From the NCBI RefSeq assembly GCF_001513745.1, contig NZ_CP013382.1, positions 62,001 to 126,000 on the forward strand: DNA of 64,000 bases, read 5' to 3'. The translations under genes were made by a program, and so were the position numbers. Origin of the DNA: Burkholderia humptydooensis. Its GTDB lineage: Bacteria; Pseudomonadota; Gammaproteobacteria; Burkholderiales; Burkholderiaceae. This document shows, piece after piece, positions 1-9,685 of the stretch (position 1 is its first letter; each line of letters begins with the position of its first letter). The notes beneath the pieces are model-generated. The model made no database searches. It saw nothing but the letters and a program-made list of their open reading frames with translations, and was not told where the DNA came from.

Positions 1-1
1 C

Positions 2-274
2 AGTTCATGGCTGGAGCGTGCCGGCCGTTTCCGCTCGCTCGGCGACGGTCAGGTCGACTTCAAGGCGATCTTCTCCAAGTTCGCGCAATACGACTACACG
101 GGCTGGGCCACCCTGGAGTGGGAATGCTGTCTCAAGGACCAGGAGGACGGCGCGCGCGAAGGCGTCGCGTTCATCAATGACCACATCATCCGCGTGACGG
201 AGCGCATCTTCGACGACTTCGCCGGCGCCGCGGTCAATCCACGACAAATCCACGCCATGCTCGGCATGGCGTGA
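2..274 (+). CDS. Sugar phosphate isomerase/epimerase, C-terminal part
   Basis: The open frame enters from the left edge and stops at the TGA at 272-274, giving the last 90 residues. The segment contains FKAIFSKFAQYDYTGWATLEWEC-like sequence (the phrase YTGWATLEWE is typical of the last beta strand of the AP-endonuclease-2 / IolE-like TIM barrel) followed by an acidic stretch, VAFINDHIIRVTERIFDDFAG and a short tail. Proteins of this family isomerise or epimerise keto-sugars in sugar and inositol catabolism. The substrate cannot be told from this fragment. Family call fairly sure; N-terminus outside the window. Confidence 0.7.
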   Translation, partial: SSWLERAGRFRSLGDGQVDFKAIFSKFAQYDYTGWATLEWECCLKDQEDGAREGVAFINDHIIRVTERIFDDFAGAAVNPRQIHAMLGMA

Positions 275-305
275 GCCGCTTCCCGCATTGCTACGGAAAA
301 TCGAT

Positions 306-1190
306 ATGTCCGCTCAACTTCCGCCGCCATCGGCCAACTCCCAAGGCTTCACCCACCAATATGTGCGCATCGATGGTCAGCGCGTGCATTGTGTGATCGC
401 CGGCGCCGGTACCCCTGTCCTGCTGATTCCAGGGTGGCCGCAGACCTGGTACGCGTGGCGCCATGTCATGCAGGCGCTCGCAGCGCATGGCTTCATGGCT
501 GTTGCTGTCGATCCGCCAGGCACCGGCTATTCCGACCGGCCGCATGTCGGCTATGACACCGGACACACGGCCGCCACCTTGCATCGCGTGATGACGCTGC
601 TCGGCTTCGACGTCTACCAGGTGGCGGGTCACGACGTCGGCATGTGGGTGGCCTATGCGTTGGCCAGCGATCGACCCGAGGCGGTGACGGCGCTCGCGCT
701 CACCGAGGCGGTGATTCCCGGGCTGGCCCCCGCGCCGCCGATCTTCGTCCCGCCGGAAGAAAACATCTTCCTCTGGCATTTCATGTTCAATCAGCTCGCC
801 GACTTGCCCGAGACGCTGATTGCCGGGCGTGAACGCGCCTATCTGGAGTTCATGTTCAACCGCTGGTCGTTCCGGCGCGATTGTGTGGCTGTCGATGTTT
901 ATGTCGACGCCTATGCGGCTCCGGGTGGTTTGCGCGGCGGTTTTTCCTATTACCGCGCCATTCCGGAGACGGTCCGCCAGAATCGGGAGCGTGCGAAGCG
1001 CAAGCTGACGATGCCGGTGCTCGCCATCGGCGCCGAACATGCCACCTGCGACGCGCCGCTGGTCACCATGCGCGATAACGCCGCGGATTTGCAGGGCGCG
1101 GTCGTACCCGATTGTGGTCACTTCATCATGGAAGAGGCGCCCGACGCCTTTATCGGGCATCTGTTGCCCTTCCTGGAACGGCGCCGCTGA
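306..1190 (+). CDS. Alpha/beta hydrolase (epoxide hydrolase / haloalkane dehalogenase-like)
   Basis: 294 residues from the ATG at 306; an in-frame TTG at 288 is an alternative, and neither has a strong ribosome site (GGAAA sits before the ATG). Near the N-terminus are the oxyanion segment LLIPGWPQTWYAW and DPPGTGYSDRP, then the nucleophile elbow GHDVGMWVAYA with Asp in the nucleophile position, as in epoxide hydrolases and dehalogenases. A late VPDCGHFIMEE supplies the catalytic His. Likely cytoplasmic, acting on small epoxides, halides or esters; the substrate is unknown. It is followed immediately by the remnant of a second hydrolase. Confidence 0.8.
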   Translation: MSAQLPPPSANSQGFTHQYVRIDGQRVHCVIAGAGTPVLLIPGWPQTWYAWRHVMQALAAHGFMAVAVDPPGTGYSDRPHVGYDTGHTAATLHRVMTLLGFDVYQVAGHDVGMWVAYALASDRPEAVTALALTEAVIPGLAPAPPIFVPPEENIFLWHFMFNQLADLPETLIAGRERAYLEFMFNRWSFRRDCVAVDVYVDAYAAPGGLRGGFSYYRAIPETVRQNRERAKRKLTMPVLAIGAEHATCDAPLVTMRDNAADLQGAVVPDCGHFIMEEAPDAFIGHLLPFLERRR

Positions 1191-1732
1191 ACATGCGCCG
1201 ATCGACGCCAACATTGCCACGCTGCTGGGGCTCGACCCTGCGCGCATCGACGTCGGCGGCGACAGCGCGGGAGGGAACCTCGCGGCGGCGGCCTGCCTGG
1301 TCGCCCGGGAGCAGGGCGGTCCGCCGATCGCGCATCAGTTGTTGCTGTACCCGCTGCTGGATGCGTCGATGAACACGGAGTCCTATCGGACTTATGGGCA
1401 AGGCTACTACCTCGCGCAGGAGGTCATGCGGTATTGCTTCGATATGTACCTGGCCGATCAGGCCGAGGGCGGCTCGCCTTGCGTGTCGCCGCTACGGGCG
1501 GCTTCGCGCGAGGGGTTGCCGCCAGTCACGTTGCCGGCGTGCGAATACGATCCGGTGCGCGACGAAGCGCCAAGCGTATGCGCAGCGATTGCGGCAAGCC
1601 GGCGTGCCGGTCGATCTCGCCGTGCTGCCCGGGATGGTCCATGCCTGCATTCATATGTGCGTCGTGCGCCCGTTGCCGCCAGGCGCCGCCCCAAGGCGGC
1701 CGCCCGTTCCGCACGGCATCGGTCTGAGATAG
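1191..1732 (+). pseudogene. Remnant of an HSL-family esterase/lipase (alpha/beta hydrolase fold-3)
   Basis: Reading on past the stop of the previous gene gives a hormone-sensitive-lipase-like segment with no start: IDVGGDSAGGNLAAAA is the GDSAG nucleophile elbow, followed by LLLYPLLDAS and LPACEYDPVRDE, which carries the catalytic Asp region. At about 1565-1572 the frame shifts, and the family continues in another frame as AYAQRLRQAGVPVDLAVLPG then MVHACIH, with the catalytic His, to a stop at 1732. The N-terminal third with the HGGG oxyanion motif is absent. The gene is therefore truncated at its 5' end and frameshifted. The join directly after the stop at 1190 suggests a deletion fused the two hydrolase loci. 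Confidence 0.75.
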
Positions 1733-1802
1733 TCATGGAAAGCTGTATAAATATCCAGTATAGTACTCGTCGAAATCGAGCCGCACCGGTGCCCGCGCAG
1801 CA

Positions 1803-4800
1803 ATGCGTGCGCCGGGCCTGCGAGCCTCCCGCAGCCTTTCGGCGCCGCGAACTCTGGCTAACTCATTCAGACGGGCAGACAAATTGTCATCCAGCAATCT
1901 GATCCGCATTCGCGGAGCACGTCAGCACAATCTCAAGCATATCGATCTCGATCTGCGCACCGGCGAAATGACGGTCGTCACCGGCCCGTCGGGCTCCGGC
2001 AAGTCGAGTCTCGTGTTCGACACCCTGTACGCGGAGGGCCAGCGGCGCTACGTCGAGACGTTCAGCGCGTATGCGCGGCAGTTTCTCGACCGGATGGACC
2101 GGCCGCAGGTGGACCGCGTCGAAGGCGTGCCGCCCGCGATCGCGATCGACCAGACCAATCCGGTCCGCAGTTCGCGCTCGACCGTCGGCACGATGACCGA
2201 GCTCAACGATCACCTGAAGCTCCTGTACGCGCGCGCGGCGGAACTGTTCGACCGCAAGACCGCGCGGCCGGTGCGGCACGACACGCCTGAGACGATCTAT
2301 GCGGACCTCTTCGCGCGCACGGCGGATCACGATCCGCGGCTCGTGGTCACGTTCGCCGTCGAGTTGCCGGAAACCGCGAGCGACGAGGAAGTCGAGCAGT
2401 GGCTGTCGGCGAGCGGCTATACGCGGGTGCAGGCGCGGCGCGAAATCGCGTCGCCCACCGGGCCGCGCAAGGTGCTCGACGTGGTGGCCGACCGCTTCCG
2501 TCTGCGTCAGGTCGACAAGGCGCGCGCGATCGAGGCGATCGAAGCGTCGTTGAAGCGCGGCGGCGGGCGGGTGAGCGTCTACGTGCTCGCGCAGGTGCCG
2601 GAGAACGCGAACGACACGGCCGCACAGTCTCAGGTATGGCGATACTCCACCGGGCTCCATGACCCCGACAGCGATCTGCGCTACGCGGATCCGCAGGCGG
2701 CGCTGTTCTCCTTCAACTCGGCGTACGGCGCGTGCGAAACCTGCCGCGGCTTTGGCCGCGTGATCGGCGTCGATCTCGGCCTCGTGATTCCCGACGCGCG
2801 CAAGACGCTGCGCGGCGGCGCGATCAAGCCGATGCAGACGCCCGCCTGGAAGGAATGCCAGGACGACCTGATGCGCCATGCGGCGAAGGCGGGCATTCGG
2901 CGCGATACGCCGTGGGCCGAGCTGTCGGACGAAGAGCGGGACTGGGTCGTCAACGGCTCGCCGGACTGGAACGGCAAGTGGCAGAGCCAGTGGTACGGCG
3001 TGAAGCGCTTCTTCGGCTACCTCGAATCGAAAGCGTACAAGATGCATATCCGCGTGCTGCTGTCGAAATACCGCAGCTACACGCCTTGCGAGGTGTGCGG
3101 CGGCGCGCGCCTGAAGACGGAAGCGCTGCTGTGGCGGCTCGGCACGAAGGCGAACGCCGACGCGGTGCTCGCGAGCGCCGATCGCTTCATGCCGCGCGGC
3201 GTCGACTGGACCCGCGCGCAGCTCGAAGCGCTGCCGGGCCTGACGGTGCACGACCTGATGCTGCTGCCGATCGAGCGCATTCGCCGCTTCTTCGACGACA
3301 TCAGCCTGCCGAGCGCGCTGCTCGACGATGCGCTGAAGCTGCTGCTCGCCGAGGTGCGCACGCGGCTGAAGTATCTGTGCGACGTGGGGCTCGGCTATCT
3401 GACGCTCGACCGGCAGAGCCGCACGCTGTCGGGCGGCGAGGTGCAGCGGATCAACCTGACGACGGCGCTCGGCACGTCGCTCACGAAGACGCTCTTCGTG
3501 CTCGACGAGCCGAGCATCGGGCTGCATCCGCGCGACCTGAACCGGATCGTCGAGGCGATGCAGCGCCTGCGCGACGCGGGCAATACGCTCGTCGTCGTCG
3601 AACACGATCCGTCGGTGATGCTCGCGGCCGACCGGCTGATCGACATGGGCCCCGGCCCGGGTGAGCGCGGCGGCACGATCGTCTACGACGGCACGCCCGG
3701 CGACATCCGCTCGGCCCAGACGCTGACGGGCGAGTATCTCGGCGGCCGCAAGCACGTCGCGCACGCGTCGCACTGGTCGCGCCGGCCCGTGGACGCGCAC
3801 ACGCCGCGCATCGTGCTCGAGGGCGCGAGCGAGCATAATCTGCGCGACGTGACGGTCGAGATTCCGTTGCGGCGGCTCGTTTGCGTGACCGGCGTGTCGG
3901 GTTCCGGCAAATCTACGCTGTTGCAGGACGTGCTCTATCCGGCGATGGCGCGGCACTTCGGCAAGGCCACCGAGTCGCCGGGCGCGTACCGCCGCCTCGC
4001 GGGCGCGGAGCAGGTGAGCGATGTCGTGTTCGTCGACCAGTCGCCGATCGGCAAGACCACGCGCTCGAATCCGGCGAGCTATGTCGGCGCGTTCGACGAG
4101 ATCCGCAAGCTGTTCGCGAAGGCGCCGCTCGCGCTGCAACGCGGCTACGGCGCGGGCACGTTCAGCTTCAACTCGGGCGACGGCCGCTGCCCGACGTGCG
4201 GCGGCTCCGGCTTCGAGCACATCGAGATGCAGTTCCTGAGCGACGTCTACCTGCGCTGCCCGGACTGCGACGGCCGGCGCTACCGAGCCGAGATTCTCGA
4301 AGTTCGGATCGAGCGCGGCGGCCGCGCGCTCAGCGTTGCCGACGTGCTCGATCTGACCGTCAGCGAGGCCGCGGCGTGCTTCGCCGCCGACGCCGAGGTG
4401 TTGCGCGTGCTGCAGCCGATCGTCGACGTCGGGCTCGAATACGTGAAGCTCGGCCAGCCGGTGCCGACGCTGTCGGGTGGCGAAGCGCAGCGCCTGAAAC
4501 TGGCGGGCTTTCTCGCCGAATCCGCGAAAACCGGCGGCGTGCGCCGGACCGACGCGAGACAGGCGCGCACCGCGCGTCTTTTCATGTTCGACGAGCCGAC
4601 CACGGGGCTGCACTTCGACGACATCGCGAAGCTGATGCAGGCGTTCGGCAAGCTGCTCGCGGCAGGCCATTCGCTGATCGTGATCGAGCACAATCTCGAC
4701 GTGATCCGCGCGGCCGACTGGCTGATCGACCTCGGCCCTGAAGGCGGCGACGGCGGCGGCCTCGTGCTGTGCGCGGGCACGCCCGACGAAGTGAAAGCCT

Positions 4801-7784
4801 GCGCCGGCTCGCATACCGGCGCGGCGCTGTTGCACTACGACCGCGCAATGGGCGCCGAAGCCGAGTCCGCCGACCAGGGCATACCGTTGCAGACTGCGCT
4901 GAACGCGGCGCGTGCGCGGCGCTCGGTCGAAGGCGAGGACGTCGTGCGGATCGTCAACGCGCGCGAGCACAACCTGAAGGCGCTCGACGTCGACATTCCG
5001 CACGGCAAGTTCAACGTGGTGACTGGCGTGTCCGGCTCCGGCAAGTCGACGCTCGCATTCGACATCCTCTTTCACGAAGGCCAGCGCCGCTACCTCGAAT
5101 CGCTGAACGCGTACGCGCGCTCGATCGTGCAGCCGGCGGGGCGACCGGAAGTCGATGCGGTGTACGGCATTCCGCCGACGGTGGCGATCGAGCAGCGGCT
5201 GTCGCGCGGCGGCCGCAAGAGCACGGTCGCGACGACGTCCGAAGTGTGGCACTTCCTGCGGCTGCTGTACGTGAAGCTCGGCCTTCAGCATTGCATCCAT
5301 GACGGCACGCCGGTGACGTCGCAAACCGTCGAATCGATCGCCGCGCAATTGCTGCGCGATCACCGCGGCGAGCACGTCGGGCTGCTCGCGCCGCTCGTCG
5401 TCAACCGCAAGGGCGTGTACACGGATCTCGCGAAGTGGGCGAAGGCGCGCGGCAACACGCATCTGCGCGTCGACGGCGAATTCGTGACGGTGGTCCCGTG
5501 GCCGAAGCTCGACCGCTTCCGCGAGCATACGATCGAGCTGCCGGTGGCCGACCTCGTCGTGTCGCCGGACAACGAGGCCGAGCTGAGACAGCGTCTGAAC
5601 GAGGCGCTCGAGCTCGGCAAGGGCGTGATGCATCTGCTCGCGCCGCTCGACGGCCTGCATCACGCGATGGCCAACCGTCTTTCCACCGCTCGCGTCGGCG
5701 CGGTCAAGGTGCTGTCGGTGAAGCGCGCGTGCCCGGTGTGCGGCACGAGCTACCCGGAGCTGGACCCGCGGATGTTCTCGTACAACAGCAAGCATGGCTG
5801 GTGCACGGCCTGCGTGGGCACCGGCCTCGCGCTCACGCGCGAGCAGCGCGCGGCGTACGACGACACGGTGCTTGCCGAAGACGGCCGCGGCCGCGAGCAG
5901 ACGCTGCCCTCCGACGAGCAGGAACCGGAGGGCGTCGGCGACGCGCCGTGCCCGGATTGCGGCGGCACGCGTCTGAATCCGTCCGCGCGCGGGGTGACCT
6001 TCGACGGCCATTCGATCGTCGACGTCGCGCAATGGACCGTATCGGATACGCGCCGCTGGATCGACGGCCTGCGGCTCGCGGGGCGGGACGCGCAGATCGC
6101 GCGCGACATCGTCGGCGAAATCGGCAGCCGCCTCGCGTTTCTCGAGGAAGTCGGGCTCGGCTACCTGAGCCTCGATCGCGCGGCGCCGAGCCTGTCGGGC
6201 GGCGAAGCGCAACGCATCCGGCTTGCGGCGCAACTGGGCAGCAACCTGCAGGGTGTCTGCTACGTGCTCGACGAGCCGACGATCGGCCTGCATCCGCGCG
6301 ATAACCAGATCCTGCTGAACGCGCTGCGCAAGCTCGGCGACAAGGGCAATACGCTCGTCGTCGTCGAGCACGACGAAGACACGATTCGCCGCGCCGATCA
6401 CATCATCGACATCGGCCCGGGCGCCGGCAAGCGCGGCGGCACGCTGGTCGCGCAGGGCGGGGTGGCGGATCTGTCCGCGCAGTCCGAGTCGGTGACGGGG
6501 CGCCTGCTCGCCCAACCGATGACGCATCCGCTGCAGACGCGCCGCGGCGTGAATCCGCCTGGCAAGAAGAACGGGCCGGCGGTGCCGCAGACCTGGCTGA
6601 CGGTGCACGGCGCAAGGCTGCATAACCTGCGCGACGTCACGGTCGGCATTCCGCTCGCGCGGCTCGTCGCGGTGACGGGCGTGAGCGGCTCGGGCAAATC
6701 GACGCTCGCGCGCGATGTGCTGATGACCAACCTGCTCGACGCGGTGGGCCGCTCGGTGCTGTCGTCGCCCGCGACGCGGCGCGCGCGCAAGGCCGCGCAG
6801 CAGGAAGCGCCGCAGGCGGGGAATCGCCGCACGAGCGTGCTGGCGCGCAGCGCGCCACGGCCGTCGCTGAACGTCACGCATGCGTGGCAGGGCTGCGAAT
6901 CGATCAGCGGCTGGGAGCATATCGACCGCGTGCTCGAAGTCGATCAGACGCCGATCGGCAAGACGCCGCGCTCATGCCCGGCGACCTACATCGGCGTGTG
7001 GGACACGATCCGCAAGCTGTTCGCGGACACGCTGGAGGCCCGTGCGCGCGGCTACACGGCGTCGCGTTTCTCGTTCAACACCGGCGAAGGGCGTTGCCCT
7101 GCGTGCGAAGGGCAAGGCGTGCGCACGATCGGCATGAGCTTCCTGCCCGACGTGAAGGTGCCGTGCGACGTGTGCCACGGGCAACGCTTCAACCCGGAGA
7201 CGCTCGCGGTGACGTGGCGCGGCCGGAACATCGGCGACGTGCTGACGATGGAGATCGACGAAGCGGTGGAGTTCTTCGCGCCGATCTCGAACATCGCGCA
7301 CCCGCTGCAACTGATGAAGGACGTCGGCCTCGGCTATCTGACGCTCGGCCAGCCGTCGCCGACCTTGTCCGGCGGCGAGGCGCAGCGCATCAAGCTCGTC
7401 ACCGAGCTCAGCAAGGTGCGCGACGACATCACGCGGCGCGGCCAGAAAGCGCCGCACACGCTATACGTGCTCGACGAACCGACCGTGGGCCTGCACATGG
7501 CGGATGTCGCGAAGCTGATCCGCGTGCTGCACCGGCTCGTGGACGCGGGGCACAGTGTCGTCGTGATCGAGCACGACCTCGACGTGATCGCTGAAGCGGA
7601 CTGGATCATCGACCTCGGCCCGGAGGGCGGCGCGGGCGGCGGCGCGATCGTGGCGGCCGCGCATCCGGAAGGGCTCGCGCAGGTGAGCGCGAGCCATACG
7701 GGGCGCGCGCTCGAACCGGTGCTGGCGCGAACGGGCGCGGACCGGGGCGAGCCTGTGCGAAGCGGTGAGGCGGGAGTCGGTTGA
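1803..7784 (+). CDS. uvrA: Double-length UvrA-type excinuclease ABC subunit A paralogue
   Basis: 1993 residues, about twice the length of a normal UvrA (about 940). It is two complete UvrA halves in tandem. Walker A motifs (GxSGSGKS) occur near residues 61, 696, 1074 and 1625; signature motifs SGGExQRxxL near 542, 889, 1464 and 1856; and D-loop segments (LDEPSIGLHP, FDEPTTGLHF, LDEPTIGLHP, LDEPTVGLHM) follow each. Zinc-finger CxxC pairs are present in both halves (CETC, CEVC, CPTC, CPDC, CPVC, CPAC, CDVC). Homology starts at SNLIRIRGARQHNL, so the TTG at 1884 is a plausible alternative start to the ATG at 1803. UvrA recognises DNA lesions; paralogues can protect against DNA-binding drugs. The role here is not known, and no UvrB or UvrC gene is nearby. 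Confidence 0.9.
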   Translation: MRAPGLRASRSLSAPRTLANSFRRADKLSSSNLIRIRGARQHNLKHIDLDLRTGEMTVVTGPSGSGKSSLVFDTLYAEGQRRYVETFSAYARQFLDRMDRPQVDRVEGVPPAIAIDQTNPVRSSRSTVGTMTELNDHLKLLYARAAELFDRKTARPVRHDTPETIYADLFARTADHDPRLVVTFAVELPETASDEEVEQWLSASGYTRVQARREIASPTGPRKVLDVVADRFRLRQVDKARAIEAIEASLKRGGGRVSVYVLAQVPENANDTAAQSQVWRYSTGLHDPDSDLRYADPQAALFSFNSAYGACETCRGFGRVIGVDLGLVIPDARKTLRGGAIKPMQTPAWKECQDDLMRHAAKAGIRRDTPWAELSDEERDWVVNGSPDWNGKWQSQWYGVKRFFGYLESKAYKMHIRVLLSKYRSYTPCEVCGGARLKTEALLWRLGTKANADAVLASADRFMPRGVDWTRAQLEALPGLTVHDLMLLPIERIRRFFDDISLPSALLDDALKLLLAEVRTRLKYLCDVGLGYLTLDRQSRTLSGGEVQRINLTTALGTSLTKTLFVLDEPSIGLHPRDLNRIVEAMQRLRDAGNTLVVVEHDPSVMLAADRLIDMGPGPGERGGTIVYDGTPGDIRSAQTLTGEYLGGRKHVAHASHWSRRPVDAHTPRIVLEGASEHNLRDVTVEIPLRRLVCVTGVSGSGKSTLLQDVLYPAMARHFGKATESPGAYRRLAGAEQVSDVVFVDQSPIGKTTRSNPASYVGAFDEIRKLFAKAPLALQRGYGAGTFSFNSGDGRCPTCGGSGFEHIEMQFLSDVYLRCPDCDGRRYRAEILEVRIERGGRALSVADVLDLTVSEAAACFAADAEVLRVLQPIVDVGLEYVKLGQPVPTLSGGEAQRLKLAGFLAESAKTGGVRRTDARQARTARLFMFDEPTTGLHFDDIAKLMQAFGKLLAAGHSLIVIEHNLDVIRAADWLIDLGPEGGDGGGLVLCAGTPDEVKACAGSHTGAALLHYDRAMGAEAESADQGIPLQTALNAARARRSVEGEDVVRIVNAREHNLKALDVDIPHGKFNVVTGVSGSGKSTLAFDILFHEGQRRYLESLNAYARSIVQPAGRPEVDAVYGIPPTVAIEQRLSRGGRKSTVATTSEVWHFLRLLYVKLGLQHCIHDGTPVTSQTVESIAAQLLRDHRGEHVGLLAPLVVNRKGVYTDLAKWAKARGNTHLRVDGEFVTVVPWPKLDRFREHTIELPVADLVVSPDNEAELRQRLNEALELGKGVMHLLAPLDGLHHAMANRLSTARVGAVKVLSVKRACPVCGTSYPELDPRMFSYNSKHGWCTACVGTGLALTREQRAAYDDTVLAEDGRGREQTLPSDEQEPEGVGDAPCPDCGGTRLNPSARGVTFDGHSIVDVAQWTVSDTRRWIDGLRLAGRDAQIARDIVGEIGSRLAFLEEVGLGYLSLDRAAPSLSGGEAQRIRLAAQLGSNLQGVCYVLDEPTIGLHPRDNQILLNALRKLGDKGNTLVVVEHDEDTIRRADHIIDIGPGAGKRGGTLVAQGGVADLSAQSESVTGRLLAQPMTHPLQTRRGVNPPGKKNGPAVPQTWLTVHGARLHNLRDVTVGIPLARLVAVTGVSGSGKSTLARDVLMTNLLDAVGRSVLSSPATRRARKAAQQEAPQAGNRRTSVLARSAPRPSLNVTHAWQGCESISGWEHIDRVLEVDQTPIGKTPRSCPATYIGVWDTIRKLFADTLEARARGYTASRFSFNTGEGRCPACEGQGVRTIGMSFLPDVKVPCDVCHGQRFNPETLAVTWRGRNIGDVLTMEIDEAVEFFAPISNIAHPLQLMKDVGLGYLTLGQPSPTLSGGEAQRIKLVTELSKVRDDITRRGQKAPHTLYVLDEPTVGLHMADVAKLIRVLHRLVDAGHSVVVIEHDLDVIAEADWIIDLGPEGGAGGGAIVAAAHPEGLAQVSASHTGRALEPVLARTGADRGEPVRSGEAGVG

Positions 7785-8324
7785 GCAAGGCGCTTCTGAT
7801 CGGGATGACGGTCGGTCCGCAAACGCACAGCCGATGGGGCCTGCGCGGCAGCGAAGATCTGGGCGGCGGCCTGTCGGCGATCTTCCGCCTCGAGAACGGC
7901 TTCGAACTCGGCGACGGGAAACTGCACGTGCAGAACACGCTGTTCAGCCGCCAAGCGTATGTCGGCCTGTCGAGCAACCGGTATGGCTCGCTGACCTTCG
8001 GCAACCAATACGCGCCGCTGTACGACACCCTGGGCGACATCTTCGATCCGATGACCGTCGGCGACTACTGGCAGGATAGCTGGATGTACAACGGCATCGG
8101 CAACTTCCTGACCGTGCGGAACTCGGTGAAGTACACGTTCTCGTATAACGGCCTCGGCATCGACGCGATCTACGGCTTCGGCAATCACGCCGGCGCAATG
8201 GGGCTCGACAGCACGTATGGCGTGGCACTGACTTATGCGCAAGGGCCCGCGTCGGTCGACGCGGGCTTCCAGCAGACCTCGGTATCGTCGTTGAACGGCA
8301 GTGCGGTGAACGGCGCGAGTTCTA
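7781..8324 (+). pseudogene. Internal fragment of a Gram-negative porin (OmpC-like, Porin_4)
   Basis: The frame overlaps the end of the uvrA paralogue by four bases (TTG at 7781) and from about 7829 reads SRWGLRGSEDLGGGL, FRLENGFELGDG, FSRQAYVGLSSN, RYGSLTFGNQYAPLYD and WMYNGIGNFLTVRNSVKYTF. These are diagnostic of the first half of Burkholderia trimeric porins. There is no signal peptide, the first beta strands are missing, and homology ends at about 8324 after roughly 165 residues where a full porin has about 350-390. The gene is truncated at both ends, and its product could not be exported. It sits between the uvrA paralogue and a convergent MFS gene. Confidence 0.8.
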
Positions 8325-8360
8325 AGCGCCGGATTGGACGGCCGCGCCGGCCGTCGCGAA

Positions 8361-9629
8361 TCATCCGGCTTCCGGCCGCGTTTCCGGCGTCAGATGCCGG
8401 GTCGCCGCCCAGAAGACGAGTGCCGCCGCGCTGATGAGCGCGCCCGCGGTGCACACGCCCAGCCATCCGTATCGCGCGTAGACGAGCGTCGAGCCGATGG
8501 AGCCGCTCGCGCAGCCGATCGAATAGCAGATCATGTAGCCGGCGGTCAGGCGGCTGCGCGCGTCCGGCCGAACCCGGTAGATCAGGCTCTGATTTGCGAC
8601 GTGTACGGATTGCAGCGCGAAGTCGATCGTCACCACGCCGACGACGAGTGCCCACAGTGAACGGTCGAGCAGCGCAACGGGAAGCCACGAAACGAGCATC
8701 AGCAGCAGCGCGTAGCCCGTCGTGCGCTGCGCGAAACCTCGATCCGCCAGTCGACCCGCGCGGGCGGCGCCCAATGCGCCGACGGCGCCCGCCAGTCCGA
8801 ACAGGCCGACTTGCGTATGCGACAGCGAAAACGGCGGCGCGCTGAGCGGCAGCACCATCGGCGTCCAGAGCACCGTGATCGCCGAGAACACGAGCAGCGC
8901 GATCGTCGCGCGCACGCGCAGCACGGGCTCTTCGACGAACAGCGTGAACACCGAGCCGATCAGGCGCGGGTAGGGCACGTGCGAGCGGGCCTCGTGCCGG
9001 TCCGGCAGCGCGCGGTACAGCAACGCGGCGATCGCGAGCGTCGCGGCGGCCGACACGAAATAGACGGACCGCCAGCCGAACAGGTCGGACAGCGTGCCCG
9101 ACACCGTTCGCGCGAGCAGGATGCCGATGATGATGCCGCTCGTCACCACGCCGACGATTTGCCCTTGCTCGCTCGGGCGCGCGAGAAACGCGGCGTACGC
9201 GACGAGCACCTGCGTGACGACGGCGAGCAGGCCGACGGCGGCCATGCCGATCAACAGGATGGCGCTCGTCGGCGCCACGCCGACCGCGACCAGCGCGAGG
9301 ACCGACAGCAGCGACTGTCCGACGATCAGCCGCCTTCGATTGAGCAGATCGCCGAGCGGCACGATGAGCAGCAGGCCGAAACCGTAGCCGATCTGCGTGA
9401 CGGTGACGACGAGGCCGATGGTCGCGGGGCTGATGCCGAACTCGTGCGCCATCGTGTCGAGCAGCGGCTGAGAGTAATAGACGTTGGCGACCGCGAGGCC
9501 GCAGGCGAGTGCGAACAGCAGCGCGACGGCGCGGGAGAGCGTGGGCGCGTCGAAGGTCGTCTGGCTCGCGGCGTAGCCGGCGTCGAACTCGCCGGGGGAA
9601 GCGCGTAGGGTATCGGTGTCGGGGGGCAT
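8361..9629 (-). CDS. MFS transporter, drug/H+ antiporter-like (DHA1 type)
   Basis: 422 residues from the ATG at 9629 (MPPDTDTLR). The start follows a hydrophilic leader; the first helix carries FALACGLAVANVYYSQPLLD, typical of the AraJ/YnfM-like efflux branch. About twelve hydrophobic segments are visible. The loop between helices 2 and 3 has the motif-A-like GDLLNRRRLI. It probably exports a toxic small molecule from the inner membrane. It lies 56 bp downstream of an alpha/beta hydrolase gene on the same strand and is likely cotranscribed from the promoter with the palindromic operators at 10596-10650. The substrate is unknown. Confidence 0.85.
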   Translation of the reverse strand: MPPDTDTLRASPGEFDAGYAASQTTFDAPTLSRAVALLFALACGLAVANVYYSQPLLDTMAHEFGISPATIGLVVTVTQIGYGFGLLLIVPLGDLLNRRRLIVGQSLLSVLALVAVGVAPTSAILLIGMAAVGLLAVVTQVLVAYAAFLARPSEQGQIVGVVTSGIIIGILLARTVSGTLSDLFGWRSVYFVSAAATLAIAALLYRALPDRHEARSHVPYPRLIGSVFTLFVEEPVLRVRATIALLVFSAITVLWTPMVLPLSAPPFSLSHTQVGLFGLAGAVGALGAARAGRLADRGFAQRTTGYALLLMLVSWLPVALLDRSLWALVVGVVTIDFALQSVHVANQSLIYRVRPDARSRLTAGYMICYSIGCASGSIGSTLVYARYGWLGVCTAGALISAAALVFWAATRHLTPETRPEAG

Positions 9630-9685
9630 CGGTGGCTCCGTTCGAAAAAGGGGGCGTGCAAGCGCGATGCGCGCGCGCATCGGCT

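Noticed and set aside
1887..6920. Very long minus-strand frame opposite the uvrA paralogue
   Set aside because: It is a mirror frame caused by high GC codon bias; it has no start signal and no protein family, while the plus strand encodes full UvrA domains.
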